Source: Halobacillus fulvus
GTDB taxonomy: Bacteria > Bacillota > Bacilli > Bacillales > Halobacillaceae
DNA: 64,000 nt
Assembly: GCA_004078665.1 (NCBI GenBank)
Contig: SCFO01000007.1
Location: 1-64,000, forward strand
Reading direction: 5' to 3'
The notes under the pieces were generated by a model. That model saw only the letters and a list, made by a program, of their open reading frames with translations, had not been told where the DNA came from and made no database searches. Both the position numbers and the translations under genes were made by a program. Positions within the stretch are counted from its first letter, which is position 1. Every line of letters starts with the position of its first letter. Shown here piece after piece: positions 50,647-58,209 of the stretch.

Positions 50647-52272
50647 TCACGAGTGAAAAAATTGGCGCAATTTTTCCATCGTTTGATCCGGGTCGGCGGA
50701 GGTGTCGTGGAAGGCGGCGTGGCCGTCCGGGCGGATCAGGAGCGTGCTTCCTTTTTTCATTCCGAGCGACTTGTCCAAGTGGCGGTGGACGTCATAAATA
50801 ATCGGAAGGTCCTCCCCGTTAGTGTCGACCGTTCCGCCTTTTGCCACAAGGAACACTTTTAACAGACCTGGATATTCCGCCTCTGCTTTTTTCGTAAAAG
50901 AATAGGCGAATTCGATCAATTCGTCGTCCTGACAATCGATATAAATCAGACAGACGTGACCGTACCTCTCAATGAAGGGATACAGCCGTTCATCGGTCGA
51001 TCCGTCATAGAACAGCATCTGATCCGGGACTCTCTCCCCTGCTTGGATCGCTTTTCTGGAAGCGGAAGAATCCTTTAATGCTTTGTTCTTGGAGGTTTTG
51101 TCGTAATCCTTTGGAATATGGGCCAGGTGATTGGCGATCAGCTGCTGGACCCAGTCCTGTGTCAGCACTGTTCGGCCGGCGGCGTTACGTAGGCGCCCTT
51201 GTGCCCCCTTCAAGTCGATCATCCTCATTTCCTTGGAGGTCACCCTTAGGACACTGGTGGCAACGGGACTACGTTCATCATGGTAGCTGTCCAAAAAGGA
51301 GTCCTTCGCATAGCCCTTCAACACGGCCTCAAGCTTCCAGCCAAGGTTGGACGCATCTTCAAGCCCCAGATTCATCCCCTGTCCTCCAAGAGGATTATGA
51401 ATGTGAGCAGCGTCTCCGACGAAGAACACCCGGCCTTTTCTGTAATTTTCGACTTGGCGGTGAGCCGTTCCGAAAAAGGAAAGCCACTTCGGATTCCCTA
51501 CACGATAAGACTTTTCTTCAAGAATCCGGTCGAGGCTCTCCTGTAATTCTTGAAGCGACGGTGCATCCCTGAACGGCTGTCCCTGCTGGGTGCGGTCCCA
51601 GCCGACGACACGGTAACTTCCGTCTTTATATGGAAAGAACGCGGCGGCGCCACGATCATTCAAGTGCATGTCGATATAGATTTCACTCATATCGGGAATC
51701 TCCACATCTCCGAGGAAAAACGTGTACCCCTCGTCTTCCCCTACAAACTCAACATTCAGCGCCTGGCGCACGCCACTCTTCGATCCATCACAGGCGAGCA
51801 AATACTTGCACATATAGCTTTTCCATTCACCGTTATGCTTTGCTTTGACAAAAACTCCGTTCTCCGATTGCATCACTTCCACGACTTCATGTTCGCGGTC
51901 AATGGTTCCCCCCATGGCGTTCAAGTGCTTCTCCAAAATCTCTTCCGTTTCATTTTGGGGCAGCACGAGCATATAGGGATACCTGCTTTTAATATGGTAA
52001 AGGTCGATTGTCGAAGGTTTTCCTTCCCCTAAATATAGCTTCGCGCCAGGTCCTGGATATCCGCGTTCCAAAAAAGGCTTATGAAGATCCATAAGCTCAA
52101 ACAATTCAAGGGCTCTCGCCTGAATCCCGAGAGCTTTGGACAAATCCGAACGCTCTGGACTTTTTTCCAGGCAGACGAAATCGATGTTTCTTCTCTGTAA
52201 TTCATTGGCTGCCATGAGCCCGGATGGTCCGGCACCGATAATTAAAACATCTGTTTCGATTAAGGAAGTCAT
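50647..52272 (-). CDS. FAD-dependent monooxygenase (PheA/TfdB class A)
   Basis: 541 residues. FAD site VLIIGAGPSGLMAANELQRR, DG motif LLACDGSKSGVRQAL, and GRVFFVGDAAHIHNPLGGQG-type second FAD motif near 285. The C-terminal ~150 residues form the thioredoxin-like domain of phenol hydroxylases. Hydroxylates an aromatic ring using NAD(P)H and O2; substrate unknown. Its base composition is richer in GC than the array genes on both sides, so it looks like native chromosome. Start ATG with GGAGCAAAT upstream. Confidence 0.88.
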   Translation of the reverse strand: MTSLIETDVLIIGAGPSGLMAANELQRRNIDFVCLEKSPERSDLSKALGIQARALELFELMDLHKPFLERGYPGPGAKLYLGEGKPSTIDLYHIKSRYPYMLVLPQNETEEILEKHLNAMGGTIDREHEVVEVMQSENGVFVKAKHNGEWKSYMCKYLLACDGSKSGVRQALNVEFVGEDEGYTFFLGDVEIPDMSEIYIDMHLNDRGAAAFFPYKDGSYRVVGWDRTQQGQPFRDAPSLQELQESLDRILEEKSYRVGNPKWLSFFGTAHRQVENYRKGRVFFVGDAAHIHNPLGGQGMNLGLEDASNLGWKLEAVLKGYAKDSFLDSYHDERSPVATSVLRVTSKEMRMIDLKGAQGRLRNAAGRTVLTQDWVQQLIANHLAHIPKDYDKTSKNKALKDSSASRKAIQAGERVPDQMLFYDGSTDERLYPFIERYGHVCLIYIDCQDDELIEFAYSFTKKAEAEYPGLLKVFLVAKGGTVDTNGEDLPIIYDVHRHLDKSLGMKKGSTLLIRPDGHAAFHDTSADPDQTMEKLRQFFHS

Positions 52273-52512
52273 GTCTATTTGCTCCTTTCATTACGGCTAT
52301 TTCCTACGTGTCTGTCTGGAGCTTTTCAAGGTGAAAATTTGCTTCAATATGCCCAGCAGAAACGTTTAAATTCCGAATTTCCCTACTATACGATACCCTT
52401 AATCTTTTCAATCATGCCTGGTGAAACATATTCTTATCGAATTATAAAAAAATAGATCTTGGGTGTTTGATATACGCGTGTTGAATGGGTGTTAGTTTAT
52501 TACATATAAAAA

Positions 52513-52560
52513 AAAGCCCGCATCATAAAAGTTATGCATGACTTTTATGATGCGGGCTTT
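52513..52560. repeat. 48-bp near-perfect palindrome
   Basis: AAAGCCCGCATCATAAAAGT and ACTTTTATGATGCGGGCTTT pair, with ATGCAT in the centre. It looks like a strong terminator, but no gene ends next to it. The rest of 52273-52869 holds only array repeat D. Confidence 0.8.
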
Positions 52561-52640
52561 CTATCGACGAAATACTCTAGTATAGATCTTCAGGAATGGG
52601 GGATTTAGTTTAAGGACTTCTTAGGATACATTTTGAGCAG

Positions 52641-52690
52641 ATCTTCAACTAACGCCCCCGTTTATTGAAATCTCGAATTCAGGATATGTT
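52641..52690 (-). repeat. array repeat, copy D
   Basis: AACGCCCCCGTTTATTGAAA then CTCGAATTCAGGATATG on the plus strand; orientation opposite to A-C. Confidence 0.55.
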
Positions 52691-52869
52691 ACGCATAATA
52701 TTCGCATTGTGTCGCATTCTCCGTTTATCGACAAATACTGTTTTTCGACATATAATATAGGGTAATAGGTATTTAAAGTGCTAAAGTTTTATTTCTTAAG
52801 TACTATTATTTAGCCTTCATAACTTTTTCTCTACTACTCAGGAAACCTCAAAAAGAGAGGAGCGTCTAT

Positions 52870-53022
52870 TTGCCCACAGTAGATTGTCTACGCAAACAAA
52901 TAGAAACTGTCAGAACAGAGATGTACGACGCTTACGAGAAGTCCGTTGAGTACAATGAATTAGTTAAAATCTCTCAAGAATTAGACGATCTTTTGAATCA
53001 ATTAGACAAATTAATTAACTAA
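52870..53022 (+). CDS. Spo0E-like aspartyl-phosphate phosphatase (50 residues)
   Basis: Two-helix protein. The signature SQELDDLLNQ follows VEYNELVKI, and the N-terminal helix runs DCLRKQIETVRTEMYDAY. This is the Spo0E family, which dephosphorylates Spo0A-P and so delays sporulation. TTG start seven bases after GAGAGGAG. It is the only plus-strand gene between the two halves of the array. Confidence 0.88.
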   Translation: MPTVDCLRKQIETVRTEMYDAYEKSVEYNELVKISQELDDLLNQLDKLIN

Positions 53023-53033
53023 ACATCTTCCTC

Positions 53034-53064
53034 ATGACTCCGCAACTTAGTGGGTCTTTTTTTT
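53034..53064 (+). terminator. possible terminator after the Spo0E-like gene
   Basis: A short stem GACTC/GGGTC around GCAACTTA-containing loop is followed by T8. Confidence 0.5.
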
Positions 53065-53154
53065 GTGCGCATAATGCGTCTTATACGTCTTATGAGTAAT
53101 AATAGAGACCACAAAAGTTGCGCAAAAAAGGATGAGTAAAGAAATGACGATAAC

Positions 53155-53200
53155 TCTATTGAGTAATCGCCCCCGTTTCAGGAAGACTCGATTTCGAGGA
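53155..53200 (-). repeat. array repeat, copy E
   Basis: AATCGCCCCCGTTTCAGGAA then GACTCGATTTCGAGGAATC on the plus strand, downstream of the membrane gene at 53211. Confidence 0.6.
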
Positions 53201-53210
53201 ATCATTAATA

Positions 53211-53519
53211 TCAATAAAGGATTCCAAATAGGTACGGCAATAATACACTTACTATAATCCATATAATCGCAGTCAAGAAAATAAAAAAAGACGCGATACT
53301 TAAGGTTTGCCTATACCGTTTTTGTTCTCTTGATTTTGGATGAATCAGATCCCACCCAATCCTTATTAGAAGAAGAAACAGTACGAGAATTATTCCATTC
53401 ACAAAAGGTATATTTAGAAGCTGGGAAACAATCAAAACTGAAATTATTCCGACGAAGGTCAAGTTATTGTCAATTCTTTTATCGACTACCTCGTCTATTG
53501 CTTTAAAATAATTCTTCAA
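53211..53519 (-). CDS. small membrane protein (102 residues)
   Basis: Charged start KNYFKAIDEVVDKRIDN, then helices TFVGIISVLIVSQLLNI, NGIILVLFLLLIRIGW and ASFFIFLTAIIWIIVSVLLP. Family not recognised. TTG start; the GGGGGG of repeat copy F, six bases upstream, seems to serve as ribosome site. Confidence 0.65.
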   Translation of the reverse strand: MKNYFKAIDEVVDKRIDNNLTFVGIISVLIVSQLLNIPFVNGIILVLFLLLIRIGWDLIHPKSREQKRYRQTLSIASFFIFLTAIIWIIVSVLLPYLFGILY

Positions 53520-53521
53520 GA

Positions 53522-53545
53522 AAAGCCCCCCGTTAGTTGATTAAA
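53522..53545 (-). repeat. array repeat, copy F (short)
   Basis: AAAGCCCCCCGTTAGTTGAT; only the G-rich end is kept. Confidence 0.4.
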
Positions 53546-53552
53546 TAATTAT

Positions 53553-53810
53553 TTAAAAACCAGACATTCCAAATATAAATAAAGCTATTATTACCAGATA
53601 ACCCACAGGGAGTACAATCAAAATAGTCGCTGATGCTTTCCTCCAAAAACCGCTTTTGCTATACCAAGAAGCTAGTGCTGAAGCCACATATCCTATAGCG
53701 ATTATTACCAAGACCCACAATTGACCAATTTGTGTACCAAAGAGTGTTTGTAAAATTAAATAAGTGGCGATTAGAATTAAGACGGATACTACTCCTAAGT
53801 ATTTTCTCAA
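53553..53810 (-). CDS. small membrane protein (85 residues)
   Basis: Three helices: YLGVVSVLILIATYLILQTL, LWVLVIIAIGYVASALASWY and ATILIVLPVGYLVIIALFIF. No family recognised. TTG start after AAAGGGAG. Between repeats F and G. Confidence 0.7.
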   Translation of the reverse strand: MRKYLGVVSVLILIATYLILQTLFGTQIGQLWVLVIIAIGYVASALASWYSKSGFWRKASATILIVLPVGYLVIIALFIFGMSGF

Positions 53811-53885
53811 TTTAAACTCCCTTTCTTTAGGGATACTTTATAATTTATGTTCTACTAACTACTCCCTTAGTTAAAAATACATCTA

Positions 53886-53925
53886 TAATCGCCCCCAATT
53901 CTTTAAGACTTGACTTCAAGATATT
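53886..53925 (-). repeat. array repeat, copy G
   Basis: AATCGCCCCCAATTCTTTAA then GACTTGACTTCAAGATATT. Confidence 0.65.
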
Positions 53926-53962
53926 AAAGCTATAAAAGGACAGTTTTTGGAATTCTATACTA

Positions 53963-54367
53963 TCAATTTAAAATGACTACGCTTGAAAACAAAGTTCCAT
54001 CGCTAAAGTTTATTTCAATCATATATGAAATTCTTTCACCTGATTTATTGTACAATTGAAGCTCATCTACAATTTCTTTCTCAAATTTAATTCCTTCCTC
54101 AAGGTCTGATCTTGTGAAACTTGTATTAACGGCTATAGCCTTACGATTGCGGTCAAAATGAACGTCCTTTATTCGGTCGTTACCCGAAAATTTGTCTTTT
54201 ATGTATTTAATAATTTCAGCTACTTCTTCCGTATCTTTCATCGTTATTTCACTCTCTTGATTACTCGTTCCTTCCCTATTCATACTTTCGGATCCAAAAT
54301 AAAGAATAAATCCTCCTGTGATAAGGATAGTCAGTAAAAAAACTCCTGCCCAAGTAGTTTTCCTCAA
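53963..54367 (-). CDS. membrane-anchored hypothetical protein (134 residues)
   Basis: One N-terminal helix (TTWAGVFLLTILITGGFILY), then an extracellular domain with EEVAEIIKYIKDKFSGNDRI, KAIAVNTSFTRSDLEEGIKF and ISYMIEINFSDGTLF. Family not recognised. A TTG start is preferred since the GTG three codons earlier overlaps GGAGGTG. Between repeats G and H. Confidence 0.65.
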   Translation of the reverse strand: MRKTTWAGVFLLTILITGGFILYFGSESMNREGTSNQESEITMKDTEEVAEIIKYIKDKFSGNDRIKDVHFDRNRKAIAVNTSFTRSDLEEGIKFEKEIVDELQLYNKSGERISYMIEINFSDGTLFSSVVILN

Positions 54368-54479
54368 TGTAAACACCTCCGTACTGAAAGTGTATGCTCA
54401 CACCAAAGAAAATTTGTAGTTAAGCAGATGCTTTATAAATTTTGTTTTACAACAGAATTAGGGGCAATCATCATATAAA

Positions 54480-54518
54480 ACAATCGCCCCCGTTATTCGA
54501 AGACTTAGTATCAAGATA
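54480..54518 (-). repeat. array repeat, copy H
   Basis: AATCGCCCCCGTTATTCGAA then GACTTAGTATCAAGATATT. Confidence 0.65.
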
Positions 54519-55076
54519 TTATTTTGCAACCCAACCCGGAATAAAGTCACCAAAGTATTTACCAATCTTCTCAACTTCCGTCATAATTCGGCTTATGCCA
54601 ACTTCCGTGGTAAACCAATTCTCTTTAGTAATTCCGAAACGATCTTCTACTGGAGATACCATAAACTTTGTGTGCTTTGGAAATGCTTCCTGATAACACA
54701 TTAATGCTCTGCGAGAATGTCCTGCTTTACACACAATAATAATCTTCTCATGATTAATACCTTTACTCTCTAACACTTCTAAGGAATAACGGGCATTTTC
54801 CAAAGTATGCTGTGCTGCGTCTTCTCTAAGCATAACCTCTTCAGGTACCCCATTAGCAATACCAATGTTTCTTAGATATTCCCACTCAGAAGTACCTACA
54901 TGAGGTTTGTATCCCCCAGATGGAAGTATGTATGAGACAATTCCCTTCTTATATAGTGATGAAGCCTTTTCCATTAGCTGTGGATGATCCGCACCGGGAA
55001 CTAATATAACATCAGCCGTAGTTACTTCAGTCTCAACAAAAATAAAGTTTGTAATACAATCATATGGACTAGACAT
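54519..55076 (-). CDS. YdcF/SanA/ElyC family protein (DUF218)
   Basis: 185 residues. VILVPGADHPQLMEKASSLY, YILPSGGYKPHVGTSEW, EDAAQHTLENARYSLEVLES and KIIIVCKAGHSRRALMCYQE are DUF218 blocks, including the late H-S-R-R motif. No membrane segment, unlike SanA. Biochemical role unsettled for the family. Start after AAAGGG. In the AT-rich array between repeats H and I. Confidence 0.85.
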   Translation of the reverse strand: MSSPYDCITNFIFVETEVTTADVILVPGADHPQLMEKASSLYKKGIVSYILPSGGYKPHVGTSEWEYLRNIGIANGVPEEVMLREDAAQHTLENARYSLEVLESKGINHEKIIIVCKAGHSRRALMCYQEAFPKHTKFMVSPVEDRFGITKENWFTTEVGISRIMTEVEKIGKYFGDFIPGWVAK

Positions 55077-55149
55077 TGTTATAAACCCTTTCGCACATTG
55101 ATTTGTATGGGGTGGTCAACCCGACGTATGTCCCCAACTCACTAATAAT

Positions 55150-55215
55150 AAAAGGGCGACCATTCTTATTGAAGAATCGCCCCCGATACAGGAAGGCTTG
55201 AATTTGAGAAAAAAT
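55150..55215 (-). repeat. array repeat, copy I
   Basis: AAAGGGCGACCATTCTT pairs with AAGAATCGCCCCC to give a clear hairpin with a T-rich tail on the minus strand; GGCTTGAATTTGAG follows. Confidence 0.7.
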
Positions 55216-55217
55216 AA

Positions 55218-55421
55218 TTAACCTTTTCTCTTTTTACTATAAAATTTAGCCCATACATAAAAAATAACAACCGTTACTATTGGAAGAAAAGATGGTATCC
55301 ATTGATAGTGGTGGTTAGGTAAGATAAAAAATAAAATTACCGTTAGAAGTAATACCGGAATAACCCAAATAAAAAACATTCTAACTATCTTATTTCTAAA
55401 ACTAAACTCAAACTCCATCAT
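55218..55421 (-). CDS. small membrane protein (67 residues)
   Basis: MMEFEFSFRNKIVRMFFIWV begins the first helix; a second is IPSFLPIVTVVIFYVWAKFY, then KKRKG. No family. The start is set by AAAAAGGGGC nine bases upstream; the frame is open 30 codons further into the next gene. Confidence 0.65.
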   Translation of the reverse strand: MMEFEFSFRNKIVRMFFIWVIPVLLLTVILFFILPNHHYQWIPSFLPIVTVVIFYVWAKFYSKKRKG

Positions 55422-55482
55422 TAATGCCCCTTTTTGTATATTCTTATGTTTCCAGAATACCGGAAAAGTCACTTTTAATAAA

Positions 55483-56016
55483 TCACAATTCTTTCTGTAG
55501 AATGGCATCAAGTATATCTGGACTCAATTCTCCTTTATGCTTCTCTATAACTCTCCCCTCACTATTGACAAAATAAGAGGTTGGAATAAATTGAATCGCC
55601 AGCTTTTCTAATTGTTTTTGTTGAGGATCCAAAAATACGGGAAAGGCAATGATATTATTTTCTAAATATTGTTCCACGACTAATTTTCCTTCACCCATAC
55701 TTAATGCAATAACATTAAACTTGCCGCGTTCATATGTATTAAAATAGCTATTTATTACGGGAATTTCCTTCTGGCAAGGGGGACACCACGTCGCCCATAC
55801 ATTAAATAAAGTAATTTCGCTTTTAGTGAAATCTATTTTTTTATACGATCCGTCTATTGATTTTAAAGTTACCTCGGGAAATTTATCACCAACATTAAGC
55901 TCCACTTTTCCATTAGAACCTTCTTCATTGAACTTGTCTTCAGGGAAAACAGTAAACGTAACAAGTGACGCTAGAAATAAAAAAGCAAAAAATTGTATTA
56001 CCCTCTTTAAAGACAT
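55483..56016 (-). CDS. TlpA/ResA-like thiol-disulfide oxidoreductase
   Basis: 177 residues. N-terminal membrane anchor (FFAFLFLASLVTFTVF), then a thioredoxin fold with VGDKFPEVTLKSIDG, the redox motif WATWCPPCQKEIP, and cis-Pro region FIPTSYFVNSEGRV. It reduces disulfides outside the membrane. ResA works in cytochrome c maturation, but no such genes lie here. Start after GAGGTGAAGT. Confidence 0.9.
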   Translation of the reverse strand: MSLKRVIQFFAFLFLASLVTFTVFPEDKFNEEGSNGKVELNVGDKFPEVTLKSIDGSYKKIDFTKSEITLFNVWATWCPPCQKEIPVINSYFNTYERGKFNVIALSMGEGKLVVEQYLENNIIAFPVFLDPQQKQLEKLAIQFIPTSYFVNSEGRVIEKHKGELSPDILDAILQKEL

Positions 56017-56104
56017 ACTTCACCTCAAAATATTAAACACTATAACAATGACTTACGAATGAAAGGAACCTTTAGTTTCACATAAATGGAAGTTACATCC
56101 TTAT

Positions 56105-56185
56105 ATTATCTCAAAACTGAGTCTTCAACAATCCTGCCCTTTACTTGAAGACTCTGTTTCAAGATAACTGCCCGTCAGTTACACA
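56105..56185 (-). repeat. array repeat, copy J
   Basis: GTCTTCAACAATCCTGCCCT, TTGAAGACTCTGTTTCAAGA, TAACTGCCCGTCAGTTACAC; this copy also keeps the distal GTAACTGACGGGCAGTTA palindrome. Confidence 0.65.
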
Positions 56186-56278
56186 ACCTGAATCCAATAC
56201 TCTTAGTCCAGTGCAATAAAACCGATTCTTTTTCCTTTTAAAATATGATCAGAACACGAGATATACCGCAGAAAACCT

Positions 56279-56755
56279 CTAGTTCAATTTAATCTCCATT
56301 TTTCTACTCTTTGTTCTCATTCCTATTGATTTATAAAATTCGATGGCAGATGTATTGCTCTCAGATACTCCCAGTTCAACACTATCAACCCCGAGACTTC
56401 TTCCTAAGTCAAAAACGTATGTAGCCAGCTTCTCCCCAATACCCTTTTTTCTATATTTTTCATGAACGCTTAAACTATTTACACGTAATACTTTCCGGGA
56501 TTGAACAAAAGAGTTTTCAAGTGTCTCTTCTTCTTTAGTCACTATAACCCCACCCATTTCATTGCCACTGATCGCTACAAAGATATGCTGTTTGTCATCC
56601 ATCAACTGGCTTTCAAAAAATTTCTGCTCGACTGGCGTTGAATTCTCTTTGTATAAATCAGGCCTTTCAAAAACGTGGATGTCATGAACCTGCTTAAATA
56701 AAGGCAACAATGACTCATAATCGTTTTGCTCAGCCGTTCGAATACATATATCCAT
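56279..56755 (-). CDS. GNAT family N-acetyltransferase
   Basis: 158 residues. Acetyl-CoA loop VHEKYRKKGIGEKLATYVFD with preceding VLRVNSLSV, and VELGVSESNTSAIEFYKSIG at the end. N-terminal MDICIRTAEQNDYESLLPLF. Substrate unknown. Start after AAGAGGTGAAAAAAGT. Confidence 0.9.
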   Translation of the reverse strand: MDICIRTAEQNDYESLLPLFKQVHDIHVFERPDLYKENSTPVEQKFFESQLMDDKQHIFVAISGNEMGGVIVTKEEETLENSFVQSRKVLRVNSLSVHEKYRKKGIGEKLATYVFDLGRSLGVDSVELGVSESNTSAIEFYKSIGMRTKSRKMEIKLN

Positions 56756-56822
56756 ACTTTTTTCACCTCTTTTTGATCGATCATGACAACTTTCTTACTC
56801 TCGCTCAATCTCCCCGGAATGT

Positions 56823-57275
56823 TTACGACAAATATTTATCAATAATTAATGTCGCCCGCTCATCCATATTTACCGGGAGTTGATCGACAGCGAAATATTT
56901 TAAATGTAAACTCTCTCCATCAACCATTTTCATTTCTCCATATGTATCCACCGCTTCATATAAACTGATCACGTTATAAACCTCATCACCATTCGGGTAT
57001 TTGAAGTAAAGTTCTTCACCAGACAATATATCCATAAACTTAAAGTTCTTAGCCCTCAATCCTGTCTCTTCTAAAAGCTCCCTTGCAGCCGTTTGTTCCA
57101 AATTTTCTCCAGGCTCCATTGCACCACCAGGTAAGCCCCATTCTTTTGTATCGGAACGATGCTGTAGCAAAAGCTCGTGTGAATCGTTAAATGCTAGCAC
57201 TGTTGATCCAGTCAATATGAACGGTCTGTTCCCAATCAATTTCCTAATTTCCTTCGTGTAATCTGAGATATACAT
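56823..57275 (-). CDS. NUDIX hydrolase
   Basis: 150 residues. Complete Nudix box, GGAMEPGENLEQTAARELLE then ETGL, and an opening MYISDYTKEIRKLIGNRP. Hydrolyses a nucleoside diphosphate linked to another moiety. The start is uncertain: AAGG is only two bases from the ATG chosen by homology, and the frame is open 38 codons further upstream. Confidence 0.88.
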   Translation of the reverse strand: MYISDYTKEIRKLIGNRPFILTGSTVLAFNDSHELLLQHRSDTKEWGLPGGAMEPGENLEQTAARELLEETGLRAKNFKFMDILSGEELYFKYPNGDEVYNVISLYEAVDTYGEMKMVDGESLHLKYFAVDQLPVNMDERATLIIDKYLS

Positions 57276-57322
57276 CACCTTTTTCTTTAGTAGATTTTCA
57301 ACTAATCGTTGGATATTGTACT

Positions 57323-57514
57323 TTATAATGCTCCAACACCTATAATGGATAGACTCCACATAATAGTTGTAAAGGATAAGATGAGCCAAAACGTGTTAAA
57401 TCCGGTGTCTTCGTTCTGTTTGATTTTTTTCAAAATCGATACTAAATTCAAGCAAAAAATGATACATAGAAATGGCATTAAAAATACCCCTATGTTACCA
57501 GCAATAGCAAACAT
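57323..57514 (-). CDS. small membrane protein (63 residues)
   Basis: Two helices (FAIAGNIGVFLMPFLCIIFC; FWLILSFTTIMWSLSIIGVG) around a charged loop KKIKQNEDTG. AGGAGGAG seven bases upstream is a convincing ribosome site. No family recognised. Confidence 0.72.
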   Translation of the reverse strand: MFAIAGNIGVFLMPFLCIIFCLNLVSILKKIKQNEDTGFNTFWLILSFTTIMWSLSIIGVGAL

Positions 57515-57565
57515 ATTTTTTCTCCTCCTAATTTGTCACTATAAACTAATCCCTCTCCCTATTCA

Positions 57566-57838
57566 TTAAAACAATAATCTAAATACTACTATTACAACAA
57601 TGACCGCAGTCACACCAGTGAGGTTGTTAAAAGCTCTTTTATGAAAGTGGTGTTCTCTCCTCCTTTTATTGAAGAAACCTATAAGAAACTTTATAAACAA
57701 GATCCCGATCATGGCTACACCTGCATATAACGTTTCTCCTCCTCCAAAAGCTACAGCGAGGACAATAAACAAAGACGATAAACCTATAATTTCTTCTTCT
57801 TTTTTGATCTGTTCTTTTACTTGCTCACGATTTTCCAC
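57566..57838 (-). CDS. small membrane protein (90 residues)
   Basis: Charged N-terminus ENREQVKEQIKKEEEIIG, helices LSSLFIVLAVAFGGGETLY and GVAMIGILFIKFLIGFF, a basic/His loop NKRRREHHFHKRAF, and a last helix VTAVIVVIVVFRLLF. GTG start after GGTGGTG. No family recognised. Confidence 0.68.
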   Translation of the reverse strand: MENREQVKEQIKKEEEIIGLSSLFIVLAVAFGGGETLYAGVAMIGILFIKFLIGFFNKRRREHHFHKRAFNNLTGVTAVIVVIVVFRLLF

Positions 57839-58076
57839 TCATACACCACCCATTCAACACATTCTTGCAGTTTACATTTAATACACAGCAAGTAAGTATC
57901 CAAGTGTTATGTAAGCAAAAAAATGTGATTCAAGCATCGTTATCTTTGCTTTTTAACCCTCCGTACTTTCCCCTTCTATTAACATACGACATTCACCCCC
58001 TTTAGTTTCAAATTGTCTATGATTTCTAAACTGGTGGAGTAGCGATACAGTGGATTCTTATATTTCACCACAAAAA

Positions 58077-58109
58077 AAGACCAGCCATATTCAAATGACT
58101 GGTCTAAAC
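58077..58109 (-). terminator. terminator cut off from its SDR gene by the IS element
   Basis: AGACCAG and CTGGTCT with inner CAT/ATG pair and are followed by T7 on the minus strand. With the IS removed it would lie just after the stop of the gene at 59552. The rest of 57839-58121 is empty. Confidence 0.75.
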
Positions 58110-58209
58110 TCTTTAAGATAAGGCTATGTTAAATGGCAGTGTTGATATTTGCTTGATTAGAACAAGTGTTCTATAATAAAGAAAAGGTGTAGAGAGCGAG
58201 TGTATTCGA

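Noticed and set aside
53047-53262. 71-codon minus-strand ORF with a hydrophobic stretch and a His/Lys tail
   Set aside because: Its first half runs through array repeat E, it overlaps the 3' end of the gene at 53211, and no ribosome site is present. The hydrophobic part alone could be a remnant.
48852-57838. True chromosomal integron
   Set aside because: No tyrosine integrase gene and no typical attC R/L boxes; kept only as an analogy.
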